Under the pieces are notes generated by a model that was not told the DNA's origin, ran no database searches, and was given only the letters and a program-made list of their open reading frames with translations. A DNA stretch of 64,000 bases from Acheta domesticus (Eukaryota; Arthropoda; Insecta; Orthoptera; Gryllidae): the NCBI GenBank assembly GCA_031308135.1, contig JAHLJT010000631.1, positions 2,891,371-2,955,370 of the forward strand. The letters are read 5' to 3'. Shown here piece by piece: positions 1 to 9,748 of this stretch (positions are counted from its first letter, which is position 1; every line of letters begins with the position of its first letter). The translations under genes and the position numbers were made by a program.

Positions 1-402
1 AAACAGCATTTCTGAGTGGTGGAAAATCACAAAATAATAGTGATTTAAAAGTACATGTTACATCATTACACCGGGTAGAATTCAGCTCCACGGAATCCGA
101 GAGTGCCAAGCGAACTGTTACGCCGGACATTTGAAACATCGCAGATTGTAAAGTTGATGACCCCTTATCGACACAAATATTCCGACACAAATCAACCAGC
201 ACTTGTTCAATTTCTGGACCTATAGAACAAATTTAATCCAGGAGACAATCGTTCAAAAGCAGTAAACAGAAAAATTGCTTACATGATATGCAAAGATAAA
301 CAACCTTTCAGACCCTTTTACATACTAGTAATAATCATGTATATTGAAAGTAATAATAAGTAACCTGGATGTTAAGTTCGTAATGTTGAAAGGGACCAGG
401 AC
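1..402. other. Intergenic or intronic DNA, no feature seen
   Basis: AT-rich sequence with no convincing reading frame, terminal repeat or tandem repeat. It precedes the first copy of dispersed repeat family A. Confidence 0.5.
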
Positions 403-1024
403 TATTAACGTTTCTTTTTCTACTCCCACTGTATTATTCTATCATTTGATGGCTGCAACCAGCTGCAAAATGATACCCTTTACGATACAGATTTCATTAT
501 GATACAGGTCCTTGACCAATCACATAGAAGCTTACAAACAAAGTATTGGCGATCACTGAGAATCGTTCTAGTAAATGTTTTGTTCGATCGTGTACATTAA
601 AATTACATTTGATATTATATTATGCTTATCAGTTTTAATTTCTTTTATTATAAGCATTTTTGGTGGAATATTATTTACAATAAATTGAATCGTAATTTCA
701 CTTTGATCCTATTTGACTAGCGCAGTACTCCCTCGCAGGCGCACTGGTACTCACAGCCACCTGCGGCAGCATGCGAGGGCAGGGATAGGGAGCTGTCAGC
801 TAGGTGGCCTTGGCTGAATCCTTCATGTCAACTGCCATGAAACGCTTCAATATAAAAGTTTAACTCATGAAAGGCGTAGAAAAAGTACCGTATGTAACTC
901 GATGTAATTAAAATTAATACACTCGTGTGACGTTTACGATACTCGCTCGTTCCTAGCTCGTATCGTAATACCACACTCGTATATTAATACTCATCATTAC
1001 ATCATCGTTTCATAATTTACTATT
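403..1024 (+). mobile_element. Dispersed repeat family A, copy 1
   Basis: This block matches the reverse complement of 27971-28562 along its whole length. The match includes the CTACTCCCA and CATTTGATGGCTGCAACC blocks near one end, the conserved middle around GCCAAGGCCACCTAG (seen here as its complement), and the TTACATCATCGTTTCATAAT block at the other end. Homology stops abruptly at both sides, so these are probably the element borders. Roughly 898-1012 is a nested palindrome (GATGTAAT and ATTAATAC arms answered by GTATTAAT-type and ATTACATC arms) with a second inner palindrome ACGATAC/GTATCGT. No reading frame is preserved. The element is non-autonomous and I cannot assign its superfamily; no terminal inverted repeat (TIR) or TSD is evident. 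Confidence 0.75.
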
Positions 1025-1429
1025 TTATATCAATACTCAAAGGTCAGCCTCAGTGTCTCCCTGATACTTGACATGGCATTGTTACCTTTCACATCATATC
1101 TCCCTTTCCTGCCATTGTGTTGTTCGTACATCTAATAGCTTGAGATAAGTAGGGTTCTCGACGTGTGTGGTATCAAACCTTTTGTTTGATATTCGATTTT
1201 GATTCCATTTCCATGCCCGTTACAAGTCTGATCATTTCCATGACATTCGTCTTATTGTTAATTTTGTATCTTATTTTTTGGCGGATTTTTTGCGTCCAAA
1301 CAAGAGTTTTGCGTTTGTCTTTCGACCCACAGCCACAATATGAAAACATCCGAGTCTTCCGCGAGACACAACCCCTTGGCAGAGCGCTTGCGGGAGAGTT
1401 GGCGTACTTCGAATGGAAATATAATGAAC
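1025..1429. other. Unassigned stretch
   Basis: No supported feature. A frame opening at 1165 on the plus strand is hydrophobic at first and then runs into Pro/Arg-rich GC-island sequence, which is typical of chance frames. Confidence 0.4.
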
Positions 1430-2215
1430 TGGTCCCCTGCTTGCTCCGCCCCGCCTCACCTGCCGGTGCTAAGGAACCCAGAGCGCCATCGAGTGGCGAC
1501 GCCTATCCGCCTACGTCACCTCCTCTATGCGCCCCAAGGACCCCGCCTCCCCCTCGACAACCCCGCCGCCCCGGCCCCGGCCCAGGCCCCACCCGGTCGC
1601 TGCTTTATGGACCCGCGCGGCGCACGCTAATGCTACGAGCACTTCCGTGACACATTATGCGCTGCGCCCGCCCCGCCCCGCCCCGCCCCGCCCCGCTCCG
1701 CCAGCCCATTCCGCAGATGGCGTCGCGTCGCTTGTGTTAGCACGCCCTCACTCGCAAGACGACAAGAAGCGAAGGGGGCGACACGAGGAAGCGAAAGGGG
1801 CGCGGCGAGATGAGTAGAAGCGAAAGGGATGAGGTGGGACGAGATGACAAGAGGAAAGACGGGACGAGAGAGGAGAAAAGATGGACGAGGACAAAAGAGG
1901 CGAGCCGAGATGAGAGGAGGAAAGGGCCGAGGTGGGTCGAAACGATAAGAGGCAAGACGGGACGAGAGGGGAGGAGGGACGGGCGAGGACGAAAGAGGCA
2001 AGGCGAAACTAGACGAAGGGAGACGAAAAGGGCATAGTAGGGCGTAGAAGGGCGAAGCGGGGAGAGGCGGGGCCAGGCGGGGTGAGGCGAGGCGAATTGG
2101 ACGTGGCGGGATGAGGCGCACAGGCGCGAAAGGGAGGCTGTGCAGCAATGAGTCGAGGCGGACGGGGGCGCAGAAGCAACCCGAGGAGGGGTTGGCGACG
2201 TATGGAGAGAGAAAT
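1430..2215. other. GC-rich island with purine-rich tract
   Basis: A sharp rise in GC with frequent CpG. It holds a CCCCG pentamer array and then, from about 1740 to 2110, a plus strand made largely of G and A with a recurring GACGAGA/GAGGAGG texture. The long minus-strand frames here (up to 294 codons) are Pro/Ser/Arg-rich translations of this simple sequence and are not genes. The 9-mer CAGATGGCG at 1714-1722 recurs in three other islands of the window. Possible CpG-island promoter or merely cryptic simple DNA. Confidence 0.55.
1669..1696. repeat. (CCCCG)n microsatellite
   Basis: About five tandem CCCCG/CCCGC pentamers. The complementary strand carries repeated GGGG runs and could form G-quadruplexes. 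Confidence 0.8.
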
Positions 2216-2217
2216 AA

Positions 2218-2400
2218 GGAGTTTTTGCACGGACTCGGAAGGACGTGAAGGGTTGCAGCAATGGACAACTCTATCGATCTTCTCCACGAGCGTTGGTCGA
2301 GTTTCGTAAGCTTTTTATGCATCTGCGCATGCACACAAGACCGACATTGCAGTCGATTTCTGTACGCTGTGTGGAATATCTCCATGGTCTCGGGAGGTAG
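2218..2400 (+). mobile_element. Degraded copy of palindromic MITE family B
   Basis: The start GGAGTTTTTGCAC and the internal CTATCGATCTTCTCC and GCATCTGCGCATGC segments match the intact copy at 4559-4701, but the order and spacing are disturbed. Probably a rearranged relic. The right border is uncertain. Confidence 0.5.
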
Positions 2401-2528
2401 CACGGGAGAAGGTGAGAAGGGGAGGATAAAGTGGCGAAAAGGGAAGTGCGGTGGGCGATTGCGCGGTGCAATGCGTAACGTTGTGGGGGGCGAGAAGGGT
2501 GGAAATATGGCAAACAAGTATTAAAATA

Positions 2529-3060
2529 TTGATTGATTGTTAGTGATTCAGAGCGCGTCAACTACTGAGTAATTATTCCTGTAAGTGTAGGGCATGTTTT
2601 TTCATCGGGAGGTGGCTCTGATCTTGCCCTGCTGTATGGCGAGATCCAGCGCGAACCTACCATCGACTAGAGGTGTTTTTCCCAACCCGGTATCTCTCAC
2701 TAGCGGAGCACTGCCCCAGCTGGTACAAGCTCTAACCCCCCCGACCAGTCTCCCGGCCTGAGTGGTAATGTAGTACATTTAAGTGTAAGTATGTGTGTAA
2801 AGGGTGAATATAGGACAAAGAAGAGGAAGAAAAGATTGCGCGTGGTCCGTGGCCCGTTTGTAAGGGTGCTACCTCGGCATTCCCCTCGTGTTGATTCGAG
2901 AAACCACGGGAAACTACCGATCAGGACAGCTGGCCGCTAGAATTCTCCTCCAGAGAGCGACTGAATTGGACCTAGCTGACGAGCTAGTGTCGAATATCCT
3001 GCCGCTGTCAGGTCTCGAACCTGAAACGACCTCTCCCGGCGCAGCTCACTGAGCCACATG
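2529..3060 (-). mobile_element. tRNA-derived SINE family F, near full length
   Basis: Read on the minus strand it begins GTGGCTCAGTGAGC (A-box region), is followed about 45 bases later by GGTTCGAGACC (B box), and runs through the family body: GAGGAGAATTCTAG, ACCACG-rich block, CACACATACTTACAC tract, GGGAAAAACACC. It ends in an ATCAATCAAT tail. Twelve copies in this window share the layout. SINEs of this kind are transcribed by RNA polymerase III from the internal boxes and moved by a partner LINE; the partner is not identifiable here. Confidence 0.8.
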
Positions 3061-3570
3061 TTTCGGTTTCAAGTATTGGAAAGTGCCTGTCACAGTGACG
3101 CATTTGGACGACTGAGACGTTCTACAGTGGTCCAGTAGAAAACAGAGGGAAGGAGAACAGAGGGTGAGTGCTCCAGGGGAGAATGCGGCGGGTCTCCGGA
3201 AGAGTGCCTAGGAACACGTTCACGCCGAGGCGGTGACAGAGGGGCGTGGCAGGGCGGGAAAGCTTGGTGGTTCGCGACGGCGGGGACCCCGGCCGAGCAG
3301 TGCGACAAGCTAAATGGTCCGTGTGCTTGGTAATACGACTGAACGGTAATTAAGGCAGTTTCACTCATACAAACAGCTACATCGCGATAGCACAGCCGGG
3401 CAGTTCCACACCACAGGGCCTAAGTGCCGAGTGGAGGTCGGCGCGCCGCGCCTGCGCCCAAAGGTCGCCCGTCGCCGGCCGCACCGCGCAGCGCCGCGGA
3501 GCTCGCACAAGTCTCGCGGGCTGCCTATCCGCCAGGCGCACTAGCTTGCTGGCCTGCCGCGGAACTTCGT
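3061..3570. other. Unassigned stretch with short GC-rich patch
   Basis: No gene seen. About 3424-3555 is CpG-rich (GTCGGCGCGCCGCGCC) and ends where the hAT-type element begins. Confidence 0.4.
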
Positions 3571-3578
3571 GTTTGTTC

Positions 3579-3912
3579 TAGAGATGAGGCATCTCCAACA
3601 AAACACCAATGTTTTTAAACATTGATGTTGAAAATTGAAACATCGATGATGATAATAAAACATCGCCCAAAAATAATCGATGTTTTTTAAACTGCATTAG
3701 TAACCATTAACATTCATAGCGGTAGTTATTCAATCTCAATTTTTTAATTGATATTTGATTGACAAAACATTATAGAAAAAATTATCTTGAAACTTACCAA
3801 AACGTTTATCATTTGATTTAATTAAAACTTCATATAGACTTCATTTAAGAAAAATGAAACTTATTTTTTGTTCTCAATCTTGATATGATTGGTGTGAAGA
3901 AAGTTCAATTTA

Positions 3913-3974
<62 letters not shown>

Positions 3975-4141
3975 CTGAAATCATTATAGGATTTTCTTTA
4001 TCATGGTACTTCTTTCATTAAAACATAAAGTATCAACCACATAAAAGCATCGAGCACAAAACATCTAGGTTAAAATATATCGACTTGAAAATCGATGATC
4101 AAATGATTTATAAAAACATCGACAAAGATGTCGCATTCCTA
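3579..4141 (+). mobile_element. hAT-type non-autonomous element, family C copy 1
   Basis: The left end TAGAGATGAGGCATC and the complement of the right end TAGGAATGCGACATC are imperfect terminal inverted repeats. They are flanked by 8-bp direct repeats GTTTGTTC (3571-3578) and GTTTGTTG (4142-4149), 7 of 8 identical. An 8-bp TSD is characteristic of the hAT superfamily. The interior is AT-rich, has no transposase frame, and carries several ACATCGATGTT-like palindromes near both ends, plausible subterminal transposase sites. It also contains a TA microsatellite. Two other elements in the window share the termini and internal CATCGATG motifs. Confidence 0.8.
3916..3972. repeat. (TA)n microsatellite
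   Basis: About 28 uninterrupted TA units inside the family C element. Confidence 0.95.
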
Positions 4142-4149
4142 GTTTGTTG

Positions 4150-4555
4150 TCACACTGCGTGGACCTGCTGGCAAGAGTTTTGGCATGACACCGCCTGACA
4201 ACTCAGCTACCTGCCTTCAAAAGTGAACATGTTCGAGTCCTCGGTATATGGCAATTTCTCCGCGAGAAAGCACTATAAATGTTCGATGCCTATATTTCAT
4301 AGACTTTGTAAATGATAGTTTGAAAAATGCAATCTGCTTCATATTGAACCAAGCTGACAACGCATAATGCTATACGTCTCTCATATCGGAACGGTATAGT
4401 GCGTATAAACAACTATGTTTTTGAGAGATATCCCGCGAAGAGCAAAAATTGACAAGCTGTAGGCCAAAGCCGCCAGTTCGATAATTATAACTCCGTAGGA
4501 CCATCGTTAAAAACGGCTCCTGAAAGTAAAGTCAGCGGTCCCAAGTGGCAGACAC
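4150..4555. other. Unassigned stretch
   Basis: No supported feature between two transposons. Confidence 0.4.
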
Positions 4556-4558
4556 TAA

Positions 4559-4701
4559 ATAGAGAGTTTTTGCACTCTCGAACGCGAAGCACTATCGATC
4601 TTCTGCGCATGCGCAGATGCACTAAAGTGAGGCGAAACTTGCACTGCGCATGAGCAGAAGATCGATAGTTCTTAACGTTCGAGGGTGCAAAATCTCCCTA
4701 T
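4559..4701 (+). mobile_element. Palindromic MITE family B, intact copy
   Basis: A 143-bp element almost wholly made of two inverted arms. Left arm starts ATAGAGAGTTTTTGCAC; the complement of the right arm starts ATAGGGAGATTTTGCAC, and the pairing continues through CTCGAAC and ACTATCGATCTTCTGC. It is flanked by TAA on both sides (4556-4558 and 4702-4704), as expected for the 3-bp TWA targets of PIF/Harbinger transposons, though the terminus is not a textbook Harbinger end. At 4602-4617 it carries the perfect palindrome TCTGCGCATGCGCAGA, which contains the NRF-1-type consensus TGCGCATGCGCA. Confidence 0.85.
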
Positions 4702-4779
4702 TAACCTCCACTCAGATGATACTCTCAACTTCTAACTTTCGCAGTCTCTTGCACCTCTCGCGAGTCTCGCCTCAGGTGG

Positions 4780-5045
4780 TCGTGTCGGGGGAGGGGTGGG
4801 TGGGGTGGGGTGGGGCGGAAGCGGAAGTCGCCGCGAAGCTCGCGCGTGACGTCAGCGGCCGCCGGCGGTGCGTCAATGGCGCCGCCGCTTTGGGCGCGCG
4901 GGTGTGCCCGGAAGGGCGGGCGGGCGGACGGCGCGGCGAGCGCCTCTGCGATAAGGGCTTCCTGCCGCCTGCGCAACGCGCCCGCGAAGGGCACGGGGCT
5001 GCGTGACCCCAGCGCTGCAGCGCCCACCGCAACCGCACCGCCCAC
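4780..5045. other. GC-rich island
   Basis: CpG-dense block beginning with a GGGGTGGG run and containing GTCAATGGCGCCGCCGC. Overlapping frames on both strands are Ala/Arg/Pro-rich and not credible proteins. Candidate CpG island. Confidence 0.5.
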
Positions 5046-5346
5046 CGTAACCCATCACATAGAACCAGAATACAAAATAAGTTTCCCTTTCACATTTTCC
5101 TCAGGAAATTCTCCGAATTTGATCCCGACCAGAGGAGCCCGATGGGTAACCTCAACCACTGTATTAGTTTTAAGTTTTAATTTAAGTTAGCTATTAAGTC
5201 ATCAAACATATGTATAGTTATATTAAACTGAGCTATGCATTCATCATCTATGTAAATAAAATGAAAAAAAAAAAATTACCGCCCACCGCAACGTACAAAA
5301 CTGTTTCTATGAAGGTCAGACAAATGAAACCGATAACACACGGGAA
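5046..5346. other. Unassigned stretch
   Basis: AT-rich with an A-run near 5265. No supported feature. Confidence 0.4.
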
Positions 5347-5616
5347 CAGGGGCATATTCAGCCGATCATTTTGAAGGGGACCAACATATATTTTTGTTAA
5401 ATAATAAACAACAGTTATATTGTTTATTAATTTTCTGGTGTATGCACGATCCTATAGCCTAATTATTAGTTTTAAATAATTTATATAATAATCATGTAAA
5501 ATAGAATTATTCCAACATAAATATTGAAATAAATTTTGTCAAATAAAATAAGGTAACAAACGAAAATTCTAAGCCTTTTGGTGGGGATGCATGGCTCTCC
5601 TCTGGATCCGCCATTG
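5347..5616 (-). mobile_element. hAT-like MITE family J, minus-strand copy
   Basis: On the minus strand it starts ATGGCGGATCCAGAGG and runs through CCAAAAGGCTTAGA into an AT-rich interior; its far end on the plus strand reads CAGGGGCATATTCAGCC. The same two ends and the interior TTTTGTTAAATAATAAAC occur in 59303-59526. CAGTGGCGGATCC-like ends are typical of hAT MITEs. No matching 8-bp TSD remains here. Confidence 0.6.
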
Positions 5617-5643
5617 GATGAAGAAACTGCCTAGAGTGGTAGT

Positions 5644-5850
5644 GTATGTGCGGGTATTGGTTACACAGCAACATCTGTGAATACTTCCAAATTTCACACG
5701 AGCACATTGGAAGGGTCGTGAAAAAAAAAAGAGTTTACGATCCCCAAAAAGATTTTGTGACTATTGTTGTCAGTTACGCCTCGGAGTTGACGAGCAATGG
5801 AATGGGGTCAACCAGAGGCCGTTTATTATTTGAAAAGTAATCGCCATAAC
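5644..5850 (+). repeat. Direct repeat family I, copy 1
   Basis: Shares GTGCGGGTATTGGTTACACAG and a further alignable stretch of about 200 bp (TTGGAAGG, GTTTACGAT, ACCAGAG) with 6676-6890 in the same orientation, about 1030 bp apart. Could be degraded LTRs around 5851-6675, an old tandem duplication, or two copies of a dispersed repeat. Confidence 0.6.
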
Positions 5851-6675
5851 TATTTATAAATTTGTCCCACAGTCAGACAAGATAGTTAATGCCTTCAGAA
5901 AAAAAAATATTTGCAGATGCCTACGGAGCAAAGATTGTACCCAGCCGTTCACCTCTTCGTCCGAAGCAAATGGACTAGACAGGAAACGATATTCTTAAAC
6001 GTGATACCGTTCCAGGTGCGGCAGTGATATCGACATTGTTCGTCTGTTCAAGTTCTGTTCTTCCTTCAGGCTGAGAGAACCCACTATGCACTTCTTTTCC
6101 GGACCATCAAATGCTCTGTCAAGATAACGAGAGTGGTACCGTGAATGATGCTCAACATGAGCCGACTGTCTTTTCTACAGTCCCTTGTCCGTCACTTTGA
6201 ACGGCAACATTCACCGCATCAATGACTGAAGGGGTAAATGACGCGATGAGCCTGGTCTGGCCGACTGTTGTCTGTCCCAATGATATCCGACTTTCTCAAA
6301 AGCGTTTGTTCCTCTCAATCACATGCGCAAGTGACATACTGTGTCCACCACACACAAAAGACATTCCAGCATGAATTTCACCTACTCACACACATTACGC
6401 TGTCAAAAAATGCACTACACTTCTCTGTTCCTCTTTCTTGGCTTCCATAGTGATGTCGGAAGCGCACAGACTCGCTGACCTCACTTCGAGCACGCCTAGC
6501 AGTCAAATGTCATAGTGCTGAACGTTCGCGCTGTTCCTGCCTGATTCCCAATAGAAGGCACTTCAACACACACCTACCAGCGTTACCAACTTTTGTGCCA
6601 TGCTGGTTATATACAATTATATACTTGTAGTTTGTCTCGTTTTCGTCTGACTGACCCTCATATGTACTTATTAAT
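5851..6675. other. Spacer between direct repeats, no gene seen
   Basis: Mid-GC sequence without a long frame or recognised retroelement motif. If the flanking repeats are LTRs this would be a gutted internal region, but I see no primer-binding site or polypurine tract. Confidence 0.35.
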
Positions 6676-6890
6676 GTACGTGCGGGTATTGGTTACACAG
6701 CAAGATTTGTGAATCTTCTCAAATTTTATATGAACACTTTGGAAGGAACGAGAAATAAGATAAAAAGTTTACGATTCCAAAAATTTATGTTCTGGCTATT
6801 ATTATCAGGCAATGACAATGCTGCTGGGATGACAAGAAATGAAGTGGGGCCAACCAGAGCGGAGCCTAAATAAATGGCAACGCTGGGGTA
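6676..6890 (+). repeat. Direct repeat family I, copy 2
   Basis: See copy 1. It diverges by scattered substitutions and small indels. Confidence 0.6.
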
Positions 6891-7166
6891 CTTCAGCTAG
6901 TTTAAAGATAAGTAATAAAGATCATTTCCTATGACAGGTAAACCCAGGATTTCCTTCAGGGGACACATGAGGGTTTCAATGAGAGCAAAGATTTTGAACT
7001 TACGGGGTATTTTACTTTGATTTCACCTTATTATTTTAAGAATAATATACGTTTTCACATACTTATCTTAATATTACATCTGCTGTGTGTAATTTATTTC
7101 TGTAAAACAACAACAATCACCCTATCACCCTAGTGGCCCTACATCTGCCCATACTTTCTCGCATTA
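6891..7166. other. Unassigned stretch
   Basis: AT-rich, no supported feature. Confidence 0.4.
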
Positions 7167-7790
7167 TTTCTAAATTTGCAATTTTCAAATATTCAGTGAG
7201 TTTAACGAAAAAAGATACGTGCGCAATGCTTTCAAGTTTTCCTCGTTTTATCGGAAAAAAAATTGAAGAAAAAATTTGCAACGATTTTTGTGAAAAATGT
7301 TTTCCTTAATAATTTGTAGTAACTTTAAGCACAAATTGCGCGAAAACTACACGTTTTTTTTCCAAAAAAGTTGTGTATGACCTTTTCTAAAGATATGATT
7401 TTTTAGAACAGTTTTTGTTTAAGATAAAAATCTCTTATCTTCAAATTATAGTTTTGGAATGCTACCTATTTTGCAATTTTCGAAAATACAGGGAACTCGT
7501 CGGAAATGGAACTAGCACCACTATTTTTACCGTTCTTTGATAAAAATTAAGAAAATTTAAAGAAAGACTGTGGAGCTGCGTTTGCAAAAATAATTGTTTA
7601 AAAATTGCCAATTTCACGCAAAATACGCGAAAACTACTCAAAACGTCGAAAAATTGTACATGAAGATATTTTAATATTGTCTTTAAAGAATAGATTTCAT
7701 TAAGGGAAACATCTCTCAATACTAAAGTTGCAGGAAGATGCCATTCAAATTTTTGAACTTCTGCCATTTCCCCCCCAAATCAGGGTTTTT
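7167..7790 (+). repeat. Diverged AT-rich repeat, two units of about 310 bp
   Basis: Two successive stretches begin TTTGCAATTTTCAAA and TTTGCAATTTTCGAAA. They then share ordered blocks: CGCGAAAACTAC, a CATGAAG/TATGACC block, a run of TCTTTAAAGA type, and ATCTCT near the end. The identity is patchy, so this is an old tandem pair or two members of a dispersed AT-rich family. A third stretch at about 9050-9230 shares GAGAAAACTTACGC and GGGAAAACATCTCT. Confidence 0.45.
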
Positions 7791-8045
7791 CAATGAAAAT
7801 GAGATTCACGCCGTTGTTTTAAGCGTCCTTTACAGTATGTGAGGACAGAGTTTAATCAAATAATTTTGGAGCCATTTTCGGGACAATTTTGAAAAAGTAA
7901 TTGTTGTAAAGAACCCTTGGTTGGGCAACTGCCTCGTTTGCCTAGGCGGAAGTACGTCCTTCGACGGAGAGACATTTTCCTTGCAGTCATAACTAACCGC
8001 GATTGTGTAGGCCTGACAAAATACGCATACCCCTACACACGGTGA

Positions 8046-8212
8046 ATTGTGGGCGACCCGTCCATTGAATCCTTAGCACCAGTAGATTTCAGAAGAATAA
8101 TGGAGTTCCTGATGACTAGGTACAGGCCAATGACGCCTGCAACACGTTACTTGAACGCACTTAATAGCACTAGAATGTTTAAAACAGACGTTGAGCGGGC
8201 AGAGGAATTAGC
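8046..8212 (+). CDS. Candidate exon of unknown protein (low confidence)
   Basis: Follows an in-frame stop at 8043-8045 and stays open through 8212, where GCG is followed by GTAAGT, a strong splice-donor match. Translation would include MEFLMTRYRPMTPATRYL from the ATG at 8100. The amino-acid mix is unbiased, unlike the Pro/Arg-rich chance frames of the window. No start context, acceptor or homologous domain is certain. A cytosine-rich acceptor (TTTTCCTTGCAG) lies at 7976-7987 but leads into stops in this frame. Could equally be a chance frame or a retroelement remnant. Confidence 0.25.
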
Positions 8213-8279
8213 GGTAAGTGCTCGCACGACGAAATGAAAATTAAATTGCACGGGAACGAGGCACACCTGGGCGCATTAG

Positions 8280-8430
8280 GCGACAAAATGAGAGGTGTGG
8301 CCGGCGGAGGCGTCGCCCGCAGAGACAGATGGCGGCGGCGGCGGCGGCGACGGCGGCGAGTCCGCGGTGAGGAACGGCTGCGTCGAGACAACCAACGGCC
8401 ACCAAGTAGCGACGCGACGCGACGCGGCAC
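8280..8430. other. GC-rich island with (GGC)n
   Basis: Contains GGCGGCGGCGGC around 8331-8360 immediately after CAGATGGCG (8326-8334), followed by CGACGCGACGCG. It starts about 70 bp after the candidate donor at 8213. Confidence 0.5.
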
Positions 8431-8511
8431 ACAGAATGAAGGCGTTTGGGTTCAGTGCCATCACAGGGACACCACACAGGCTTCTGAATATGAAATTTAC
8501 TTTTGATGTAA

Positions 8512-8601
8512 ATATTAACGGCCTGTGAAATGATTGATCACATAGCGCTCATTGATAAAATTGATGAAATGATATTAACGACCTGTGAAAAATTTGATCA
8601 A
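8512..8601 (+). repeat. 60-bp-spaced direct repeat
   Basis: ATATTAACGGCCTGTGAAA at 8512 recurs as ATATTAACGACCTGTGAAA at 8572, each followed by a TTGATCA block: exactly 60 bp apart. Confidence 0.75.
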
Positions 8602-8614
8602 ATACTCTCTGAAT

Positions 8615-8985
8615 CTGAATCAGTGAAATTGTCACTGATTCAATCAGTGAGAGCCGAAGCCACTGATATCTTCAGTCGGAATGTGTAGTTTTGCTGACAA
8701 TCAGCGAATATGCGAACCCTTTCATAATGACCACCAGCATTTCACTGGTTGTCAGTGGTAAAAGTGCTGCGCCACCATCGCTCACTGATAGTTCAGTCGT
8801 CACGTTCAATTACTTTGTCACAGATTTCACTAATTCAAACAGTGAAGTTTCACTGTTTCAAAAACTGGACCCAATTTTACTGATTTGTTCAGTTCAATTC
8901 ACTGATTGTCAGTAGCAGGGTTATAACTGACACTATCAGTGAATAGTCACTGGCAATCAGTAGTTTTTCACTGATTGAGACTGAG
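8615..8985. repeat. Cluster of TCACTGAT / ATCAGTGA motifs
   Basis: About twenty short matches to CACTGA, TCAGTG or one-mismatch versions lie in 370 bp, on both strands with irregular spacing. Examples: AATCAGTG next to TCACTGATT near 8625-8650, GCTCACTGATAG near 8780, TTCACTGATTG near 8900 and 8965. There is no constant period, so it is not an ordinary minisatellite. Confidence 0.6.
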
Positions 8986-9049
8986 AGAGTAGCGTCGGTA
9001 TCATGTGAGTTAGCGCGTCGAGCTCTAACCGTACCAAACGTTTAAAAGA

Positions 9050-9230
9050 AACTCATGTTCATCGTGGTTTTTGAGAAAACTTACGCATATAATTTTTTTA
9101 TTGTTATTATTCCATTCAAAATTACAGAAAACTCATATTTTGAAAATGTTGCGTCTGTCATAATTTAATGATCAAATTTTCAAGAATAGATCCAAGGGAA
9201 AACATCTCTATCATCACTAATGCAGCTGTA
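9050..9230 (+). repeat. Third diverged relative of the 7.2-7.8 kb repeat
   Basis: Shares GAGAAAACTTACGC-type and GGGAAAACATCTCT blocks in the same order with 7480-7740. Confidence 0.3.
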
Positions 9231-9479
9231 GGAGTGGGTCAAAACAAAACAACATAAAAACTACAACAACCACAAGTTTTCTAATTTTTATAAATACAAT
9301 CTATTGTATTTCGCCACATTATATCAATTTTACAAATCATTTTAAAAACAACGAACCAGCATTACCAGGACCACTACAGATCTAGTTTCCGTCATTAATC
9401 TTCCTTTATTACGGAAAATCGATTGCCGTAGGGGACGGGAAGAGAGGTATGTGGCGGCGGGCTCTAGAGATAATGCATG

Positions 9480-9695
9480 GCATAGTGTACAGCAATCGCC
9501 TACCATCTCGATTTTCCACGCATGCGCAGATGCGCAAAAATAAGGATTTTGAAACATTACAGCAATCGACAGCACTATCGTTCTTCCGCGCACGCGCAGT
9601 TCGAGATTCGTATCACTTTTGCGCATCTGCGCTTGCGCAGAAGATCGAAATTGCAGACGATGCCTGTACGCTATGCCGTGCAAAAACTGCCTAGT
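9480..9695 (+). mobile_element. Rearranged MITE family B relic
   Basis: Contains CCACGCATGCGCAGATGCGC, then a second half with ACAGCACTATCGTTCTTCCGCGCACGC, TTTTGCGCATCTGCGC and a closing GTGCAAAAACTGCCTA. It looks like two partial copies or an internally duplicated copy. Confidence 0.5.
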
Positions 9696-9748
9696 CTGGG
9701 TGGTAGGGCGGGAAAAGGCAAGAAGGATCAAGCCGAGAGAGAAAGTAC

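Noticed and set aside
1633..2517. 294-codon minus-strand frame
   Set aside because: Pro/Ser/Arg-rich translation of GC- and purine-rich simple sequence and part of a MITE; overlapping frames are equally open.
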